Assembly (NCBI GenBank): GCA_913064925.1
Contig: CAJYBN010000039.1
Coordinates: 1-16,220 of the forward strand
Origin: an uncultured Peptococcaceae bacterium
GTDB taxonomy: Bacteria > Bacillota > Desulfotomaculia > Desulfotomaculales > Desulfallaceae
Direction: 5' to 3'
Length of the DNA stretch: 16,220 nucleotides
Shown here: piece by piece, positions 6,783 through 14,618 of the stretch
Layout of the letters: every line of letters begins with the position of its first letter
Numbering within the stretch: position 1 is the first letter of the stretch
The notes under the pieces: model-generated
Seen by the model: only the letters and a program-made list of their open reading frames with translations
What the model was told of the DNA's origin: nothing
Database searches by the model: none
Position numbers and translations under genes: made by a program

Positions 6783-8225
6783 ATGAAGACCGGCGCGGAA
6801 TATATCGATAGCCTGCGCAAACTGAAAATTAATGTTTATGCTTTGGGGGAGAAAATCGAGGATATTACTGAACACCCCCTGTTAAAACCTCATATTAACG
6901 CAGTTGCCCTGACCTATGACCTGGCTCATAACCCTCAGTTCGAGGACCTGGTTACCGCCACTTCGCACCTGACCGGTAAAAAAATAAACCGCTTTACTCA
7001 CATTCATCAGAGCACTGAAGATTTAATTAAAAAAGTGAAAATGCTGCGCATGATTGCCCAGCGTACGGGCAGTTGTTTCCAGCGGTGCGTTGGTTTTGAT
7101 GCTTTAAATGCTCTTTACTCAACCACCTATGAGATGGACCAGGCACTGGGAACAAATTATCACCAAAGGTTCCTTAAATTTCTCCTTTATGTTCAGGAAA
7201 ATGACTTGGTTTCCGCCGGTTCCATGACTGATCCCAAGGGGGACCGGGGTTTAAGGCCCAGCCAGCAACCGGATCCAGACCAGTACGTGCATATAGTTAG
7301 CACTAACGACGACGGAATTATTATAAAGGGGGCCAAGGTGCACCAGACCGGCATCGTCAATTCCCACGAAATGCTTATAATGCCCACTGTAGCTATGAGT
7401 GAACAGGACCGTGATTATGCCGTCGCCTGTGCAGTTCCCACTGATGCTCCCGGCGTAATTCATATTTTTGGCCGCCAAACAAACGATGAAAGGAAGCTGG
7501 GTGGGGAAATAGACCAGGGTAATGCCAGGTACGGAATTGTAGGCGGTGAGGCGCTTACCGTGCTGGAGAACGTATTTGTGCCCTGGGATCGGGTATTTAT
7601 GGCCGGGGAGTACCAGTTCACGGGAATGCTGGTTGAGCGTTTTGCTGCCTACCACCGGCAAAATTACGGTGGTTGTAAGGGTGGAGTAAGCGATGTAGTT
7701 ATCGGGGCCGTAGCGACCCTCGCTGAATATAACGGGGTGGCAAAAGCTTCCCACATACGTGATAAAATCACCGAAATGATTCATTTAGTCGAAACCCTTT
7801 ACGGCGGATCAATTGCGTGTTCCGCCGAGGGACGTCCAACTAAATCCGGAGCATATCTGGTTGACACCATGCTGGCTAACGTCGTAAAACAAAATGTTAG
7901 CCGTTATATATATGAAATCGGACGTTTGGCTCATGACATAGCCGGAGGGCTCATTGCTACATTGCCCGCTGAAAAAGATTTGCACCATCAAGAAATCGGT
8001 AAATATGTTAAAAAGTATTTTACGGGAGTTGACCAAGTCCCAGCCGAATATCGCATTAGAGTTGCCCGGTTAATAGAAAACATGACCGGCGGCACGGCGC
8101 AGGTTGAAAGTATGCATGGTGCAGGTTCTCCCCAGGCCCAGCGGGTAATGATTCTTCGCCAGGCCAATCTAGAGCACAAGAAAAAATTGGCCCAGTACCT
8201 GTGCGGAATTCTAAATGAATGTTAA
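6783..8225 (+). CDS. abfD: 4-hydroxybutyryl-CoA dehydratase / vinylacetyl-CoA isomerase
   Basis: A 480-residue protein close to the 490 residues of Clostridium aminobutyricum AbfD, which dehydrates 4-hydroxybutyryl-CoA to crotonyl-CoA by ketyl-radical chemistry using FAD and a [4Fe-4S] cluster. Every residue tested there has a counterpart: cluster ligands Cys98, Cys102, His291 and Cys298; Gln100, Thr189, Glu256, Tyr295 and Lys299; and a C-terminal Glu442 in VESMHGAGSP, taken as E455. Up to residue 299 the offset is a constant minus one. ATG at 6783 has AGGAGG six bases upstream; an upstream in-frame start at 6750 lacks a ribosome site. No CoA-transferase for 4-hydroxybutyrate is in view. The substrate could be another 4-hydroxyacyl- or 3-enoyl-CoA, but this copy is the best dehydratase candidate in the window. 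Base composition is more AT-rich than in the transporter genes. Confidence 0.85.
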   Translation: MKTGAEYIDSLRKLKINVYALGEKIEDITEHPLLKPHINAVALTYDLAHNPQFEDLVTATSHLTGKKINRFTHIHQSTEDLIKKVKMLRMIAQRTGSCFQRCVGFDALNALYSTTYEMDQALGTNYHQRFLKFLLYVQENDLVSAGSMTDPKGDRGLRPSQQPDPDQYVHIVSTNDDGIIIKGAKVHQTGIVNSHEMLIMPTVAMSEQDRDYAVACAVPTDAPGVIHIFGRQTNDERKLGGEIDQGNARYGIVGGEALTVLENVFVPWDRVFMAGEYQFTGMLVERFAAYHRQNYGGCKGGVSDVVIGAVATLAEYNGVAKASHIRDKITEMIHLVETLYGGSIACSAEGRPTKSGAYLVDTMLANVVKQNVSRYIYEIGRLAHDIAGGLIATLPAEKDLHHQEIGKYVKKYFTGVDQVPAEYRIRVARLIENMTGGTAQVESMHGAGSPQAQRVMILRQANLEHKKKLAQYLCGILNEC

Positions 8226-8267
8226 CGGGTAAGGGAGTGGAAATGGCAGGCTTCATAACATCGGCAG

Positions 8268-8573
8268 TTAACAACGATTTAGTGCATCAAGAACTTCCCG
8301 CTTGACCAATCCTGCGCTTTCGCCGACAAAACTTTCCAGGACCTCTTTGGCTTTCGATCCCCCAATACGACCCAGGGCCCAGGCCGACATGCCCTTTACC
8401 CTTTCATCGGCGTTTTCCCGGAAAGCCCGGACCAAATCGGGTAATATACAATGGATCACCGCTATTGCCCATGGCCCGGGCTACGTTCATTTTCCAACGC
8501 CATATTTCTTGGGGGGCATGTAAAACATGTGCGGCCCGGGTGGGGGCGCGGTAGTTTCAAATAAATTATTCAC
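8268..8573 (-). pseudogene. Frameshifted HEAT-repeat protein remnant
   Basis: Three reading frames must be joined. A GTG at 8573, with AAGGA eight bases upstream, opens MNNLFETTAPPPGPH and runs to KKYGVGK, then a TGA at 8487-8489. The next frame continues WKMNVARAMGNSGDPLY; loss of one T in GTTTGG would explain the shift. A second shift near 8448 leads into LPDLVRAFRENADERV and MSAWALGRIGG, ending at the TAA at 8268. The reconstructed protein would be about 100 residues. The pattern (NVARAMGNSGD, then AWALGRIGG) is that of HEAT/PBS-lyase-type repeats, as found at the C-terminus of QueG-like iron-sulfur proteins, but no catalytic domain is present. It lies convergent to abfD, with 42 bases between the stops. 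Whether the original was a small standalone gene or a fragment is unclear. Confidence 0.65.
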
Positions 8574-8943
8574 AGTTATCATCCTTTCCCGGGGCATAGG
8601 TAAGGGGTTCTTTGGCCCAGCTGGCCCGCCGCTTCCTAAGGCTCGATTCGTAAAATTGTAGTCCCGAATACAAATAATCAGCCTCTAAAAGCCGCGTGAT
8701 AATTGACTTAATACCGCATCAAATATAGTTCGTGACTACAAAAGTTATCCACAGGCCTGAAGGCCTTGATATACTTTGACTGTAAAAAATTGTCGCCAAA
8801 CTTGGGTCAAAAATTAAAGGAAGATAACTATCACTGTTGAATTTTTATAATTGTTAATACTATATGTCAGAGGAGGTGCCAATCAACATAACTAGTTAAC
8901 TAAAGGGATAAATTCAAACTTATTTAAAGGAGGTCGTTTGGAA
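8574..8943. other. 370-base gene-free region upstream of the transporter operon
   Basis: No credible reading frame was found. The region contains a perfect DnaA-box sequence, TTATCCACA (8745-8753), a small stem AGGCC-TGAA-GGCCT (8755-8768), an orphan ribosome-binding-like AGGAGGTG (8871-8878) with no start codon at a usable distance, and the true ribosome site GGAGG (8929-8933) of the binding-protein gene. It becomes AT-rich from about 8690 onward, as expected for a promoter region. Confidence 0.5.
8837..8866 (+). promoter_or_regulatory. Weak candidate promoter for the opp operon
   Basis: TTGAAT at 8837-8842 and TATATG at 8861-8866 are 18 bases apart. An overlapping TATAAT at 8846-8851 lacks a good -35. 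Either could serve the binding-protein gene; neither is strong, and no sigma-54 signature was found here. Confidence 0.3.
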
Positions 8944-10596
8944 ATGGGCAAAAAGTCACTCACCCTGCTGATTGGTATACTGCTGGCGGCCGCTCTTACT
9001 CTGGCCGGTTGCGGCGGTGGCGGCGGCAGCGAAGAAAAGCAGCAGGGTGTGCCGGGTACCGGCGGCATGGCAGCAGAGCAAGTACTGACTTACAACAACG
9101 GCACTGAACCCGAAACCCTGGACCCCGCCAAAATGACCGGCATCCCCGAGGGAACGGTGGCTTACGCCCTGTTTGACGGTCTTACCCGCATGACCGCCAA
9201 GGGGCTGGAGCCGGCCATCGCCAAAAGTTGGGATGTTTCTGAGGACGGATTAACATATACATTCCATTTGCGGGACGCCAAGTGGAGCAACGGCGACCCC
9301 GTTACGGCCCATGACTTCGAATTCGCCTGGAAGCGCGCGCTTGATCCCGATACACTGAGCGAATATGCCTACCAGCTGTACTATATCAAAAACGGTCAGG
9401 CTTTCAATGAAGGCAAAATAACCGACCCGAACCAGGTAGGCGTCAAAGCCCTGGACGAGAAAACCCTGGAAGTGACCCTGGAAGCACCGGCGCCTTACTT
9501 CCTCAGCCTGACCAGCTTCTATACCCTGTTCCCGCTGCACCGGGCCACAGTGGAAGCCCACCCCGACGACTGGGCCAACTCGCCGGAAACCTTGGTCTGC
9601 AACGGTCCTTTCGTACTGGACAAGTGGGAACACCAGGCCAAGATAGAACTGGTCAAGAACAAAAATTACTGGGACGCCGACAGCGTCAAGCTGGATAAAG
9701 TCGTGCTGACCATGGTGGAAGAAGAATCTACTTACCTGACCATGTGGGAGAACGGCGAGCTGGACAGCATCGAACAGCCGCCCATAAACGACATCCCCCG
9801 CCTAAAGCAGGAAGGCAAATTGCAAATCAAGCCCTACCTGGGCGTGTACTACTACATCTTTAATACCAAGAAAGAGCCCTTTGACGATGTCAGGGTGAGG
9901 AAAGCGCTGGCGCTGGCCATCGACCGCCAGGCTATTGTAGAAAAAATTACCAAACGCGGCGAAAAGCCCGCCCTGGCCTACGTGCCGTACGGTATTCCCG
10001 ACGCCGAGCCGGGCTCCGACTTCCGCGAAATCGGCGGGGACTACTTCAAGGACAACGATATTGAAACGGCCAAGCAGCTGCTGGCCGACGCCGGTTATCC
10101 CGGCGGCAAGGGCCTGCCGCCCATTACCATCCTTTACAACACCCGCGAGGACCACAAGATCATAGCCGAAGCCGTGCAGGAAATGTGGAAGAAGAACCTG
10201 GGCATTGAAAACGTCACTCTCACCAACCAGGAGTGGCAGGTTTACCTGGACAGCCGCGATGAAGGCAATTTCCATGTAGCCCGCGCGGGATGGATCGGCG
10301 ATTACTTTGACCCCATGACTTTCCTGGATATGTACGTTTCCACCAACCTGCAAAATGACGGCAAATGGAGCAATGCTGAATACGACCAGCTGATCGCCGC
10401 CGCCAAGTCCACCGGCGATCAAAAAGCGCGCATGGAGGCTATGCACAAGGCCGAGAAAATACTGATGGACGAAATGGCCATCATGCCCATTTACTTCTAC
10501 TCGCACGCGGTTTGTGAACACGAATACGTGAAGGACACCTACTGGAACCCCCTCGGTCCTCCCGACTTTAAATACGCCTGGATCGCCAAACATTAA
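8944..10596 (+). CDS. oppA: Oligopeptide/dipeptide ABC transporter substrate-binding lipoprotein
   Basis: A 550-residue family-5 solute-binding protein that captures peptides outside the membrane and delivers them to the permease. It has a lysine-containing signal peptide, a hydrophobic stretch and a lipobox LAGC with lipidated Cys23, followed by a flexible Gly/Ser linker. The mature domain opens with TYNNGTEPETLDPA and contains the family signature region around AIAKSWDVSEDGLTYTFHLR and WSNGDPVTAHDFEFAWKRAL. The length fits OppA/DppA-type proteins. ATG at 8944 is ten bases after GGAGG; a TTG at 8938 is only four bases from it and would add two residues. It leads an A-B-C-D-F gene order. Some family members bind nickel, heme or sugars instead, so peptides are the default reading only. 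Confidence 0.93.
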   Translation: MGKKSLTLLIGILLAAALTLAGCGGGGGSEEKQQGVPGTGGMAAEQVLTYNNGTEPETLDPAKMTGIPEGTVAYALFDGLTRMTAKGLEPAIAKSWDVSEDGLTYTFHLRDAKWSNGDPVTAHDFEFAWKRALDPDTLSEYAYQLYYIKNGQAFNEGKITDPNQVGVKALDEKTLEVTLEAPAPYFLSLTSFYTLFPLHRATVEAHPDDWANSPETLVCNGPFVLDKWEHQAKIELVKNKNYWDADSVKLDKVVLTMVEEESTYLTMWENGELDSIEQPPINDIPRLKQEGKLQIKPYLGVYYYIFNTKKEPFDDVRVRKALALAIDRQAIVEKITKRGEKPALAYVPYGIPDAEPGSDFREIGGDYFKDNDIETAKQLLADAGYPGGKGLPPITILYNTREDHKIIAEAVQEMWKKNLGIENVTLTNQEWQVYLDSRDEGNFHVARAGWIGDYFDPMTFLDMYVSTNLQNDGKWSNAEYDQLIAAAKSTGDQKARMEAMHKAEKILMDEMAIMPIYFYSHAVCEHEYVKDTYWNPLGPPDFKYAWIAKH

Positions 10597-10620
10597 AACA
10601 GGTTGCGCTTTAATGTGCCG

Positions 10621-10647
10621 GAGGTATGCGCAATTTGCGCATACCTC
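10621..10647 (+). other. Strong hairpin between oppA and oppB
   Basis: GAGGTATGCGC, loop AATTT and GCGCATACCTC form a perfect 11-bp stem 24 bases after the oppA stop. There is no immediate U-tract; a CTTTTTT run lies about 17 bases further on. Such stems after binding-protein genes often protect the upstream message and lower expression of the permease genes. Confidence 0.6.
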
Positions 10648-10705
10648 TAATATTGACGGCAAACTTTTTTGATTGATCTTTCCTGCTGGTGGGAGGCGAG
10701 ATACA

Positions 10706-11635
10706 TTGCTTCAATACACAATCAGACGGCTGCTGGCCATCCTGGTTACCCTGCTGGTAATAGCAACCTTGACCTTTGTTTTAATGCACTGCATTCCGGG
10801 CGGGCCCTTTGCCAGCGAAAAGGAGCTGCCCCCGCCCATTTTGCAAAACATCAACGCGCGCTACCACCTGGACTGGCCGCTGTGGAAGCAGTACTTTGAC
10901 TACCTGGCGCACCTTGCTCGCTGGGACCTGGGACCTTCCTTCAAGTACGAAAGCATGACGGTCAACGATATTATCAACAACGGCTTTCCCGTTTCCGCCA
11001 CGCTGGGCGGCATCGCCCTCGGCATAGCCGTCATATTCGGGATCACTGCCGGCATTATCGCGTCCATGAACCAGTACAAGTGGCAGGACAACCTGGTGAT
11101 GTTCCTGGCCACCATAGGTTTTTCCGTGCCCAGCTTCATCCTGGCCAGTCTTTTCATTTTTGTTTTTTCCTATAAGCTGGGCTGGCTGCCGGCGGCCCTC
11201 TGGGGCAGCCCGCAGCAAGTCATCATGCCGGCCCTGGCCCTTTCGGCCCTTCCCACCGCCTTTATCGCGCGCATGGTGCGTTCCACCATGCTGGAAGTGC
11301 TGGCCCAGGACTACATACGTACCGCCTGGGCCAAGGGCCTTTCCGGCGGGCTGGTGGTGTACAGACACGCTCTGAAAAATGCCCTTCTGCCGGTTTTTTC
11401 TTACCTCGGCCCGCTAACCGCCCAAATCCTTACCGGCAGCTTCGTGGTGGAAAGGATATTCGCCATTCCCGGCATGGGCCGCCACTTCGTCACCAGTATC
11501 GCCAACCGGGATTACACCACCATCATGGGGGTCACTATATTTTACAGCATCATCCTGCTGCTAGCCAACTTCTTGGTGGATATAGCCTATGCCTACCTGG
11601 ATCCCCGGATCAAGGTCGCCGGCGGGAAGGAGTGA
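10706..11635 (+). CDS. oppB: Peptide ABC transporter permease, OppB/DppB type
   Basis: A 309-residue inner-membrane permease, the usual family length. The first helix spans about residues 9-28, followed by an extracytoplasmic segment with the family-typical CIPGGPF (29-35). Further membrane segments lie at about 98-120, 130-155, 170-190, 228-250 and 272-293. The EAA loop that contacts the ATPases is visible around EVLAQDYIRTAWAKGLS (197-213). The start is TTG at 10706, with GGGAGG nine bases upstream, giving the standard N-terminus LQYTIRRLL. An upstream in-frame TTG at 10673 has no ribosome site. The stop at 11633-11635 is four bases before the next start, indicating tight coupling to oppC. 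Confidence 0.93.
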   Translation: MLQYTIRRLLAILVTLLVIATLTFVLMHCIPGGPFASEKELPPPILQNINARYHLDWPLWKQYFDYLAHLARWDLGPSFKYESMTVNDIINNGFPVSATLGGIALGIAVIFGITAGIIASMNQYKWQDNLVMFLATIGFSVPSFILASLFIFVFSYKLGWLPAALWGSPQQVIMPALALSALPTAFIARMVRSTMLEVLAQDYIRTAWAKGLSGGLVVYRHALKNALLPVFSYLGPLTAQILTGSFVVERIFAIPGMGRHFVTSIANRDYTTIMGVTIFYSIILLLANFLVDIAYAYLDPRIKVAGGKE

Positions 11636-11639
11636 TAGC

Positions 11640-12554
11640 GTGCAAGTTGTCCCACAGTTGGATTTTGAGCCCGTAACCAGAAAAGCGAACCCGGAAAAAA
11701 TAATCCGGCCAAGCACCACTTATTGGCAGGACGCCTGGCGCCGGTTAAAGAAACACCGCCTGGCCATGGCCGGCCTGGTTATCATTTCTTTCCTGCTGGT
11801 TACGGCCGCAGTCGGCCCCGTGCTATCCCCCTACAGCTATTCGGACCAGTCCCTGATGGAAACAAACCAGCCGCCCAGCGCCAAGCACTGGTTCGGCACC
11901 GACAACCTGGGCCGGGACCTGCTCACCCGGGTGCTCTACGGTGCCAGGATATCGCTGGCCATCGGTTTCGTCACCAGCCTGATCAGCTTGGGCATAGGCG
12001 TTACTTACGGGGCCGTGGCCGGGTTTTTCGGCGGCCGTGTGGACAACGTCATGATGCGCATCGTGGACATCCTTTACGGCCTGCCTTTTGTCCTGTACGT
12101 CATTTTGCTGATGGTGATCCTGGAGCCGGGACTGAAAACCATTTTTATCGCCCTGGGCATCGTTTACTGGCTAAACATGGCCAGGATCGTGCGCGGGGAA
12201 ATTTTAAGCCTGAAAGAAAGGGAATTCATCCTGGCAGCCCGGGTCACCGGGGTGGGTACCGGCCGCATCATTTGGCGCCACCTGGTACCCAACGCCATGG
12301 GTCCCATTATCGTGACCATGACGCTGGTCATCCCCGAAGCCATCTTCACCGAAGCCTTTTTAAGCTACCTGGGACTGGGCGTGTCGGCGCCCGTGGCCAG
12401 CTGGGGCGTGCTGGCGTCGGAAGGTTACCAGGCCATCAGGTCGTATCCCTGGCAGCTTTTTTTTCCCGCCCTGTTTATCAGCGTTACTATGCTGGCTTTC
12501 AACTTCCTGGGGGACGGTCTCCGCGACGCGCTGGACCCGCGCATGCGCAAATAA
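11640..12554 (+). CDS. oppC: Peptide ABC transporter permease, OppC/DppC type
   Basis: A 304-residue permease that partners OppB. A cytoplasmic N-terminal stretch with YWQDAWRRLKKHRLAM (28-43) precedes the first helix (about 44-62), matching the OppC N-terminal domain. The conserved HWFGTDNLGRDLLTRVLYGA (83-102) is diagnostic of the family, and the EAA loop lies at LKEREFILAARVTGVG (191-206). It ends in the typical GDGLRDALDPRMRK. GTG at 11640 is used because AAGGAG lies seven bases upstream inside the end of oppB; a longer in-frame start at 11589 would overlap oppB by 47 bases and lacks homologous sequence. Confidence 0.93.
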   Translation: MQVVPQLDFEPVTRKANPEKIIRPSTTYWQDAWRRLKKHRLAMAGLVIISFLLVTAAVGPVLSPYSYSDQSLMETNQPPSAKHWFGTDNLGRDLLTRVLYGARISLAIGFVTSLISLGIGVTYGAVAGFFGGRVDNVMMRIVDILYGLPFVLYVILLMVILEPGLKTIFIALGIVYWLNMARIVRGEILSLKEREFILAARVTGVGTGRIIWRHLVPNAMGPIIVTMTLVIPEAIFTEAFLSYLGLGVSAPVASWGVLASEGYQAIRSYPWQLFFPALFISVTMLAFNFLGDGLRDALDPRMRK

Positions 12555-12572
12555 TACGGGAGGGAAATAATC

Positions 12573-13622
12573 ATGCATAAGGAAGAGCAAAAGAAACCGC
12601 TGCTGGAAGTGAGGGGCCTGAAAACATCCTTCTTCACCTACGCCGGTGAGGTCAAGGCGGTGGACGACGTGGACTTCGAGGTCTGGCCCGGTGAGGCGGT
12701 GGGCATCGTTGGCGAGTCGGGATGCGGAAAAAGCGTAACCAGCCTTTCCATCATGCGATTGATACCCAAAACCGGGAGAATAACGGCCGGTTCCATTTTG
12801 TTTAACGGCGTTGATTTACTTAAGCTCTCCAGCAGAGAAATGCAAAGGATCCGCGGCAAGGAAATAGCCATGATTTTTCAGGACCCCATGACGTCGCTGA
12901 ACCCGGTGCTGACCATCGGCTACCAGCTGACCGAGTCAATACGCCGTCACCAGCGGGTAAGTAAGAGGGAAGCGCGGGAAAAAGCAGTGGAAATGCTGAA
13001 CCTGGTGGGCATACCCAACCCGGCGGACAGGCTGTCCCAGTACCCGCATGAATTCAGCGGCGGCATGCGCCAGCGGGTCATGATCGCCATGGCCCTGAGC
13101 TGCAACCCCAAACTATTGATCGCCGACGAGCCCACCACCGCCCTGGACGTTACCATACAGGCGCAAATAATCGAACTGTTAAAGGACTTGCGCAGCCGGT
13201 TCAGCATGTCCATCATCCTCATCACCCACGACCTGGGCGTGGTGGCCGGGCTGGCCGACCGGGTGGTGGTCATGTACGGCGGTAAGATAGTGGAATCAGG
13301 CAACATTAAAGACATTTACTACCGTGCCAAGCACCCCTATACGTGGGGCCTCTTGAAATCGGTACCCCGCCTGGACGCCCGGGAGAAAAAACGGCTGGTT
13401 CCCATTACGGGGCAGCCCCCCGACCTGCTAGAACCGCCCGGGGGCTGCGCCTTCAACCCGCGCTGCCGGTACGCCATGCGCATCTGCCTCGACCGGCGGC
13501 CCGGCTTCACGGACCTGGGCAACGGGCACAAAGCCGCCTGCTGGCTGCTGCACCCCGAAGCGCCCAAGCGCGTCCTACCGGTAAACGAAGAAGAACAGCC
13601 GGGGCATCAGGGGGTGGGATAA
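12573..13622 (+). CDS. oppD: Peptide ABC transporter ATPase, OppD/DppD type
   Basis: A 349-residue nucleotide-binding subunit. Walker A GESGCGKS is at 47-54, Q-loop Gln103 in IFQDP, the ABC signature FSGGM at 161-165, Walker B LLIADE at 181-186 with catalytic Glu186, and H-loop His219. The C-terminal oligopeptide-transporter extension (about 260-330) carries four cysteines (Cys292, 298, 305, 323) in the GCAFNPRC...C...AACW arrangement; similar extensions in solved peptide importers hold a [4Fe-4S] cluster. ATG at 12573 follows GGGAGG. The stop TAA is directly followed by the ATG of the next ATPase gene, so translation is probably coupled. Confidence 0.94.
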   Translation: MHKEEQKKPLLEVRGLKTSFFTYAGEVKAVDDVDFEVWPGEAVGIVGESGCGKSVTSLSIMRLIPKTGRITAGSILFNGVDLLKLSSREMQRIRGKEIAMIFQDPMTSLNPVLTIGYQLTESIRRHQRVSKREAREKAVEMLNLVGIPNPADRLSQYPHEFSGGMRQRVMIAMALSCNPKLLIADEPTTALDVTIQAQIIELLKDLRSRFSMSIILITHDLGVVAGLADRVVVMYGGKIVESGNIKDIYYRAKHPYTWGLLKSVPRLDAREKKRLVPITGQPPDLLEPPGGCAFNPRCRYAMRICLDRRPGFTDLGNGHKAACWLLHPEAPKRVLPVNEEEQPGHQGVG

Positions 13623-14603
13623 ATGCTGCAAGCCGGCAATTTAGTGGAAGTAGTGGATTTGAAAAAATGGTTCCGTATACGGAGGGGAATAGGCAAAAGC
13701 CGGGTAAAATACGTGCGCGCCGTCGACGGTGTCACATTTAACGTGCGCAGGGGCGAAACGCTGGGATTGGTGGGCGAGAGCGGCAGCGGTAAAACCACCG
13801 TAGGGCGAACCGTCATCCGCCTGTACAACCCCACGGAGGGACGGATTTTTTTCGAGGGCAGGGACATCTCCGGCCTGGACGAGAAAGAATTGAAACCCAT
13901 GCGCCGCAAAATGCAGATGATTTTCCAGGACCCGTACGCGTCGCTGAACCCGCGCATGACCGTCAGCGACATCATTGCCGAGCCGCTGGAAGTACACCGT
14001 CTGGCCAGCCCGGCGGAACGCAAGGACAGGATCCACGAGCTGTTGAAAATAGTGGGGCTAAATCCTGAACATGCCAACCGTTACCCCCACGAGTTCAGCG
14101 GGGGACAAAGGCAGCGCATCGGCATCGCCAGAGCGCTGGCGGCGGAACCGAGCTTTATTATTGCCGACGAGCCCATTTCCGCCCTAGACGTGTCCATCCA
14201 GGCCCAGGTAGTTAACCTGCTGGAAGAACTGCAGGAAAAACTGCAATTAACTTACCTGTTTATTGCCCACGACCTGGCCATGGTCAAGCACATCAGCAAC
14301 CGGGTGGCTGTCATGTACCTGGGTAAGATCGTCGAAATCGCACCCAGCAGCGAGCTGTACCAGCACCCCTTGCATCCATACACGCTGGCGCTGCTGTCGG
14401 CCGTGCCCATTGCCGACCCGGAAGCGGAGGCGGCCCGGCGGCGCATCATCCTGGCCGGGGACATACCCAGCCCCATCGACCCGCCCGCCGGGTGCCGCTT
14501 TCACACCCGCTGCGCCAAAGCCATGCCCCAGTGCCGAAAACACCCGCCCGAACTGAAGGACGCGGGGTCCGGCCACCTGGTGGCCTGCCACCTGTACGGG
14601 TAA
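13623..14603 (+). CDS. oppF: Peptide ABC transporter ATPase, OppF/DppF type
   Basis: A 326-residue second ATPase that pairs with OppD. Walker A GESGSGKTT is at 51-59, Q-loop Gln102, signature FSGGQ at 158-162, Walker B FIIADE at 178-183 and H-loop His216. The C-terminal extension also has four cysteines (Cys291, 297, 304, 322) in GCRFHTRC...C...VACH. ATG at 13623 abuts the oppD stop with no gap; its ribosome site is the G-rich GGGGTGGGAT at the end of oppD. This is the last gene of the transporter operon. It converges on a Nudix gene with only 15 bases between the stop codons and no obvious terminator stem. Confidence 0.94.
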   Translation: MLQAGNLVEVVDLKKWFRIRRGIGKSRVKYVRAVDGVTFNVRRGETLGLVGESGSGKTTVGRTVIRLYNPTEGRIFFEGRDISGLDEKELKPMRRKMQMIFQDPYASLNPRMTVSDIIAEPLEVHRLASPAERKDRIHELLKIVGLNPEHANRYPHEFSGGQRQRIGIARALAAEPSFIIADEPISALDVSIQAQVVNLLEELQEKLQLTYLFIAHDLAMVKHISNRVAVMYLGKIVEIAPSSELYQHPLHPYTLALLSAVPIADPEAEAARRRIILAGDIPSPIDPPAGCRFHTRCAKAMPQCRKHPPELKDAGSGHLVACHLYG

Positions 14604-14618
14604 GCGCCGGCGCATTGC

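Noticed and set aside
8745..8768. Replication origin near the DnaA box
   Set aside because: Only one perfect and one variant box are seen, with no box cluster, no AT-rich unwinding repeats and no dnaA, dnaN or parAB genes.
9802..10662. A 286-codon minus-strand open frame opposite oppA
   Set aside because: It is antisense to the confident lipoprotein gene, has no ribosome site or family signature, and its length follows from the codon bias of oppA.
11723..12580. A 285-codon open frame overlapping oppC
   Set aside because: It lies in another frame of a clear OppC gene, is rich in Arg/Pro/Gly/His as expected for a shadow frame in GC-rich DNA, and has no recognisable domain.
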